A stretch of DNA of 8,195 nt from an uncultured Acetatifactor sp. (GTDB lineage Bacteria; Bacillota; Clostridia; Lachnospirales; Lachnospiraceae), in assembly GCA_910578995.1 (NCBI GenBank), contig CAJTSY010000052.1, positions 18,480 through 26,674 on the forward strand, in the 5' to 3' direction. The position numbers and the translations under genes are program-made. This document shows, one piece after another, positions 4,645-8,195 of this stretch. Numbering within the stretch: position 1 is the first letter of the stretch; each line of letters begins with the position of its first letter. The notes under the pieces were generated by a model. That model was not told the origin of the DNA. It saw only the letters and a list, made by a program, of their open reading frames with translations, and did not search any database.

Positions 4645-7062
4645 ATGAATGTATCACCTGAAGTAGCGGAAATCATCCGCCAGACTGCGGAACTGGCCCG
4701 GAACGCCCATTTTGAATATGTAACCCCCGAACTGACACTGTATGTCATTCTGCGCAATCCAATTTTTTCCAAAGCTTTTAAAAATTGTGACGGAAGTGTC
4801 AGGAAACTGGACTATCAGCTCAAAACCTGGCTGGAAGAAAATATGGGGCAGATAGATGAAGAATCCGAGGACTTTCCCACGTTTTCCTACAGCATGGATC
4901 TGATGCTTGCCTATGCCTGGGAATCGGCCCAGAACAGTGAGAAGTCCCTGGTGGAGCTGCCCCACCTCATACATGCGCTATATTCCCTGCCGGAAAGCCA
5001 TGCGGTATACTACATGCAGTCCCAGGGGGTGGATCATGCCGCTCTTCTAAAGGAAATGACCATTCTCTGCGAAGAGATTGGCGCCATACGAAAAAAGAAA
5101 AGCAGAAATGCCGGAAAAGTTTCCGGTGATCAGGCTTATGGAAACATGCCCCCGGAAAATGGACAGGATTCCATCCATAAGACCAGTGAGGATTCCGACG
5201 ATACTGACAATACCTTCCCGGAACTCCCCCTGGCATACGGAACCCTTACCGAAGACGAGGATGACGGCGAAGACACAGAAGGCAGCTTCTGGCAGCAGTA
5301 CGCAATCTGCCTGAACGACTGCCTGGAACAGGCCAACCCGCTGATCGGCAGACAGGAAGAACTCGAACGCACCATGCAGATCCTCTGCCGCCGGGAGAAA
5401 AATAACCCCCTCCACCTTGGAGAACCGGGCGTGGGAAAGACTGCCATCACCCTCGGCCTGGCACGGCTGTTGGAGGAGGGCCAGGTTCCCCCTCCCCTCA
5501 AGGGAGCAAAAATATTCTCCCTGGACCTGGGCAGTCTGCTTGCAGGTACCCAGTACCGGGGCGACTTCGAGAAACGTTTTAAGAAAGTCATGGACAGCCT
5601 CTGCCAGGAGGAAAAACCCATCGTCTATATAGATGAAATCCATAATATCGTAGGCACAGGGGCAGTAAACGGCGGAAGCTTTGATATCTCCAACATGCTG
5701 AAGCCTTACCTGGCGGCGGGACAAGTGCGCTTCATCGGCGCCACCACCTATGAGGAATACAAGAAACATTTTGAGAAAAACAAAAGCCTTGTGCGCCGTT
5801 TTCAGAACATCGACATCAGGGAACCGGACATTCCGGATACTGTTCAGATCCTGGAGGGGCTGAAGGAAACCTATGAGTCTTTCCATGGTATCGCCTACGA
5901 ACAGGATGTATTGAAATATACAGTGGAAATGAGCGCAAAATATATAAACGAGCGTTTTCTGCCCGATAAGGCCATTGACCTGATAGACGAAGCCGGCGCT
6001 TACCGCCGCATGCACCCCCTGGAGCAGAATCCGCAGACTGTAGACCGAAAATTAATAGATGAAATTTTATCAAAAACCTGTCATATACCAAGACAGACTG
6101 TGGAAAAGGATGAAACGGAAACCCTGGCCACCTTGGAGAACCGCCTTCAGAGCCGTATCTACGGCCAGGATGAAGCCCTGTCCCAAGTGGTCAATGCCGT
6201 AAAATTTTCCAGGGCAGGCCTGTTGGAGGAGGGAAAACCCCTGGCGAGCCTGCTGTTTGTAGGTCCCACCGGCGTGGGCAAAACTGAGATAGCGAGAAGT
6301 CTGGCTGAGGAACTGGGCATCCCTCTGGTCCGCTTTGACATGAGCGAATATGAGGAAAAGCATGCCGTGGCCAAACTCATTGGCGCGCCCGCAGGCTATG
6401 TAGGCTATGAAGAAGGCGGCCTGCTCACGGAAGAAATCCGCAGGCATCCCCACGGAGTCCTTCTCCTGGATGAAATCGAAAAAGCACACCCTGATATTTA
6501 CAATATCCTCCTCCAGGTCATGGATTACGCCACCCTCACAGATAACCAGGGCCGAAAGGCAGATTTCCGTAATATCATTCTGATCATGACCTCAAACGCC
6601 GGCGCCAGCCGCATGGGAAAACACGGTATCGGTTTCCAGGGACAGAATGTGAGCGCAGACGTACTTTTGGAAGAAGTTAATCGTATTTTCCAACCGGAAT
6701 TCCGCAACCGCCTGAACCGGGTTGTGGTATTTAACAGCATGAATGAAAAAATGGCGGAACAAATTGTGGAGAAAAAGCTCGCAGAACTACAGAAAATGCT
6801 TATGCGGAAAAATGTGGAACTAACCGCCGACAGCCAGGCAGAGAATCTGCTGCAGAAAAAAGGCATCAGTGTGGAATTCGGCGCCAGGGAAATCGAAAGG
6901 GTAATCCAGGGCGAGATCAAACCGCTCCTGGTAGACGAAATATTATTTGGGGCATTGAAGACAGGCGGAAAATGCCGGCTGTCCGCGGAGAATAAAGACT
7001 TCCGCCTGATCCTTCTGCCTGACTCCTCCCGCAACCTGAAAGAACGGGAAACGAACTTCTGA
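4645..7062 (+). CDS. clpA: ATP-dependent Clp protease ATP-binding subunit ClpA
   Basis: An 805-residue two-ring AAA+ unfoldase that feeds substrates to ClpP. The N-domain (about 1-145) carries the two helical repeats that dock ClpS. Next comes an unusually long, acidic linker (about 150-215, including TEDEDDGEDTEG). AAA-1 has Walker A GEPGVGKT (259-266), pore loop YRGD (304-307), Walker B with D330/E331 and arginines R384/R385. AAA-2 has Walker A GPTGVGKT (540-547), pore loop GYVG (584-587), Walker B LLLDE (606-610), sensor MTSNAG (648-653) and sensor-2 GAR (746-748). IGF at 662-664 is the ClpP-docking loop. No ClpB/ClpC-type coiled-coil insert breaks AAA-1, which together with the neighbouring clpS favours ClpA over ClpC. 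GGAGGAGG (4631-4638) lies inside the end of clpS, so the genes are coupled. Larger than E. coli ClpA (758), mainly through the linker. Confidence 0.95.
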   Translation: MNVSPEVAEIIRQTAELARNAHFEYVTPELTLYVILRNPIFSKAFKNCDGSVRKLDYQLKTWLEENMGQIDEESEDFPTFSYSMDLMLAYAWESAQNSEKSLVELPHLIHALYSLPESHAVYYMQSQGVDHAALLKEMTILCEEIGAIRKKKSRNAGKVSGDQAYGNMPPENGQDSIHKTSEDSDDTDNTFPELPLAYGTLTEDEDDGEDTEGSFWQQYAICLNDCLEQANPLIGRQEELERTMQILCRREKNNPLHLGEPGVGKTAITLGLARLLEEGQVPPPLKGAKIFSLDLGSLLAGTQYRGDFEKRFKKVMDSLCQEEKPIVYIDEIHNIVGTGAVNGGSFDISNMLKPYLAAGQVRFIGATTYEEYKKHFEKNKSLVRRFQNIDIREPDIPDTVQILEGLKETYESFHGIAYEQDVLKYTVEMSAKYINERFLPDKAIDLIDEAGAYRRMHPLEQNPQTVDRKLIDEILSKTCHIPRQTVEKDETETLATLENRLQSRIYGQDEALSQVVNAVKFSRAGLLEEGKPLASLLFVGPTGVGKTEIARSLAEELGIPLVRFDMSEYEEKHAVAKLIGAPAGYVGYEEGGLLTEEIRRHPHGVLLLDEIEKAHPDIYNILLQVMDYATLTDNQGRKADFRNIILIMTSNAGASRMGKHGIGFQGQNVSADVLLEEVNRIFQPEFRNRLNRVVVFNSMNEKMAEQIVEKKLAELQKMLMRKNVELTADSQAENLLQKKGISVEFGAREIERVIQGEIKPLLVDEILFGALKTGGKCRLSAENKDFRLILLPDSSRNLKERETNF

Positions 7063-7068
7063 TTGACA

Positions 7069-7097
7069 GGAACCATTTTCTATAGAAAAGTGCTTCC
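7069..7097 (+). other. RNA hairpin candidate after clpA
   Basis: Centred on the perfect 14-bp palindrome TTTTCTATAGAAAA (7076-7089). The stem extends outward by CA/TG with one bulged G, then, past a C-C mismatch, by GGAA/TTCC, giving 11 pairs around a TATA loop. It begins six bases after the clpA stop codon. No T-run follows, so it is not a classical terminator; it could mark an mRNA processing or stability site between clpA and aat, or be a by-product of the adjoining repeats. Confidence 0.4.
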
Positions 7098-7188
7098 CAT
7101 GGTAAAAGTGCTTCCCATGGTAAAAGAGTTTCCCACGGAAAAGCATTTCCATAGCAAGACATTTACCATAGTAAGACGTTTCTCACAG
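7085..7188. repeat. six degenerate 17-18 bp tandem repeats between clpA and aat
   Basis: Units begin at 7085, 7102, 7120, 7138, 7155 and 7172. The first three read GAAAAGTGCTTCCCATG, GTAAAAGTGCTTCCCATG and GTAAAAGAGTTTCCCACG; the next three have diverged (GAAAAGCATTTCCATAG, CAAGACATTTACCATAG, TAAGACGTTTCTCACAG). The pattern AAG-N3-TT-NCC/TC-A is kept through most units. Units 1 and 2 are identical over 16 bases, showing recent duplication. A seventh, weaker copy seems to carry the aat ribosome binding site (AAAGGA, 7189-7194). There are no unique spacers, so this is not a CRISPR array. Confidence 0.8.
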
Positions 7189-7201
7189 AAAGGAACTTTG
7201 C

Positions 7202-7867
7202 ATGCCAGTTTACAGGCTTAATAAGAACGAAATTTCATTCCCCCACCCTACCCTGGCCCGTCGGGACGGCCTTCTGGCCGTGGGCGGAGACTTAAGCGTA
7301 GAACGTCTCCTTCTGGCCTACACCAACGGAATCTTCCCCTGGTATGAACCCGGGGAGGAAATCCTGTGGTGGTGTCCCAGGGAACGTTTCGTCATATTTC
7401 CCGAAGAAATCCATGTCTCCCGCTCCATGAAAAAGTATATGAAAAAGCATGAACTGAAAACCGTTCTGAACCGAAACTTTGCAGACACCATGCACCGCTG
7501 CCGCATAAAGCGGGAGTATACCCAGGGAACCTGGATTACCGGGGAGATGGAGGCGGCCTATCTGCGGCTCCACCGGGCGGGGTACGCTGTCAGCCTGGAA
7601 ACCTTTGAAGATGGGAATCTGACAGGCGGCCTGTACGGCGTCTGTATCGGCAGATGCTTCTTTGGGGAGAGTATGTTTTCCGAGAGGGAAAACGGCTCCA
7701 AAACCACCCTGATCTCCCTGGCCCGGTTATTGTCGGAAAACCAGTTCCTGTTTATCGACTGCCAGTTTCATACAGAACACCTTGAAAGCATGGGCGGCCG
7801 GTATATTACCTGGCTGGAATATGACCGGATGCTGCAGGAGGGCGTAGATATGCGCCAGTCCCAGTGA
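7202..7867 (+). CDS. aat: leucyl/phenylalanyl-tRNA--protein transferase
   Basis: A 221-residue cytoplasmic enzyme that moves Leu or Phe from aminoacyl-tRNA onto proteins with N-terminal Arg or Lys, creating degradation signals read by ClpS. Family motifs are all present: FPHP (13-16), LLAVGGDLS (24-32), AYTNGIFPWY (39-48), WWCPRERFVI (56-65), HVSRSMKK (71-78), GTWI (109-112), GGLYGV (142-147), FFGESMFS (153-160), NGSKTTL (164-170; usually NASKTAL) and FIDCQ (184-188). D186 and Q188 match by position the relay residues proposed for the E. coli enzyme, and E156 is conserved too. Length is close to the E. coli 234. The ATG at 7202 follows AAAGGA (7189-7194) by 7 bases. The gene lies 139 bases after clpA in the same direction, and I see no acceptable promoter between them, so co-transcription with clpS-clpA is likely. 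Confidence 0.95.
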   Translation: MPVYRLNKNEISFPHPTLARRDGLLAVGGDLSVERLLLAYTNGIFPWYEPGEEILWWCPRERFVIFPEEIHVSRSMKKYMKKHELKTVLNRNFADTMHRCRIKREYTQGTWITGEMEAAYLRLHRAGYAVSLETFEDGNLTGGLYGVCIGRCFFGESMFSERENGSKTTLISLARLLSENQFLFIDCQFHTEHLESMGGRYITWLEYDRMLQEGVDMRQSQ

Positions 7868-7932
7868 AAGCAGCAACTTCTGTTTCCTCTTTCAGCCGCT
7901 TTACCGTCACTGACCTTCCAGGGAATAACCTT

Positions 7933-8080
7933 CTAAACTTTTTCTTTTCCCCCGGAAGCCCCGCCTGCAATCTCCAGAACGGCCTTATGCTTCTCCCACT
8001 GCCCCCAGGCTGCCGTTGATGGTACCCCGTACGTCCGGGAAATCCTCCCAGGCATTGATACGGTTGCTCCAGTAGTCCAT
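7933..8080 (-). pseudogene. frameshifted C-terminal gene remnant, unidentified
   Basis: On the minus strand, a frame reading DYWSNRINAWEDFPDVRGTI runs from 8080 and stops at 7985-7987. If one base is removed from the five-C run at 8002-8006, it continues as GQWEKHKAVLEIAGG and on to a TAG at 7933-7935, ending GGKEKV. Both parts look like real protein, and together they look like the last 48 or so residues of one gene that converges on aat. The upstream part is missing, because DNA beyond about 8081 encodes something else on the other strand. I do not recognise the family. The frameshift may be a mutation or a sequencing error in the homopolymer. The gap 7868-7932 holds no convincing terminator. 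Confidence 0.4.
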
Positions 8081-8195
8081 GCCGAATTACAGGTTTATGT
8101 TGAGCATTTCGGGGAATCAAAAGATGATTGGGGATTAGCAGCAGAGGTTGGCGGTAAGATTGTCGGTGCTGTTTGGGTTCGCATTATGAACGATT
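8081..8195 (+). pseudogene. 5'-truncated GNAT-family N-acetyltransferase, runs off the window
   Basis: The frame ending at the window edge reads ELQVYVEHFGESKDDWGLAA and then EVGGKIVGAVWVRIMND. This matches the early part of a common Firmicute GNAT acetyltransferase type, where a PELxxYv-x-FG-x-xDD segment leads into a 'GxIVGAvWVRI' strand. The acetyl-CoA-binding motif would lie past the edge, so the call rests on about 37 residues. The frame is open back to 7937 but has no ATG, GTG or TTG, so the roughly 20-30 N-terminal residues expected before ELQVYV and a start codon are missing. Codon choice (GTT, TTA, GGT, GCT) is more AT-rich than in the genes to the left. It is either a truncated gene or a fragment joined here. 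Confidence 0.55.

Noticed and set aside
5047..6015. 322-codon open frame on the minus strand opposite clpA
   Set aside because: It is a shadow of the AAA-1 and linker coding sequence; no ribosome binding site or protein family features.
7063..7086. TTGACA with TATAGA as a promoter for aat
   Set aside because: The spacing is only 12 bases, too short for sigma-A; no better -10 box lies at 16-18 bases.
7085..7200. Tandem repeats as a CRISPR array
   Set aside because: The units follow each other directly with no unique spacers, and no cas genes are near.
7862..7912. CAGTGA/TCACTG pairing after aat as a terminator
   Set aside because: The 6-bp stem encloses a 39-base loop and no T-run follows it directly, so it does not fit an intrinsic terminator.
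7806..8120. 104-codon minus-strand open frame at the end of aat
   Set aside because: It overlaps the conserved C-terminus of aat in antisense and is out of frame with the protein-like remnant at 7933-8080.

Overview
The window looks like chromosomal DNA from a Gram-positive Clostridia member, most likely a Lachnospiraceae-type gut bacterium. This rests on a YtrA-type GntR/ABC operon, strong AGGAGG-like ribosome binding sites, sigma-A type promoters, a lipid-anchored GH13 amylase, and moderately GC-rich coding DNA with CTG/GGC/GCC-rich codons. The taxonomy is inferred from protein style, not from a marker gene.

Left region (1-2190, minus strand). A three-gene operon reads right to left: a short YtrA-subfamily GntR regulator (1752-2129), an ABC ATPase (917-1768, overlapping the regulator by 17 bases) and an ABC-2 type permease (164-832). 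A consensus promoter (TTGACA-17-TATACT) precedes the regulator. An imperfect 29-bp inverted repeat lies across its -10 box, which suggests autorepression. A weak terminator candidate follows the permease.

Middle region (2190-4185, plus strand). After a 300-base stretch holding only a doubtful small ORF comes a promoter with unusual nested symmetry: a 22-bp near-perfect palindrome over the -10 box, itself inside an 11-bp perfect inverted repeat. It drives a GTG-started, lipid-anchored GH13 alpha-amylase-like enzyme (2572-4185) with all catalytic residues present.

Right-centre region (4260-7867, plus strand). A clear promoter (TTGAAA-17-TAGAAT) leads into clpS (4344-4643), clpA (4645-7062) and, after a 139-base gap, aat (7202-7867). 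Together they make a complete bacterial Leu/N-degron module: Aat adds Leu/Phe to proteins with N-terminal Arg/Lys, ClpS recognises the resulting N-terminus, and ClpA unfolds the protein for ClpP (not in this window). The gap holds an RNA hairpin candidate and a run of six degenerate 17-18 bp tandem repeats ending just before the aat ribosome binding site.

Right end (7868-8195). No intact gene is visible. A minus-strand coding remnant with an apparent one-base frameshift at a five-base homopolymer abuts the 5'-truncated start of a plus-strand GNAT acetyltransferase whose codon use is visibly more AT-rich. This looks like a rearrangement, insertion scar or assembly junction near 8080.

The strongest points for a second look are the compact clpS-clpA-aat operon with its repeat-filled gap, the nested operator of the amylase gene, and the junction at the right end. 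I saw no tRNA, rRNA, CRISPR array, transposase or clear novel defence system.
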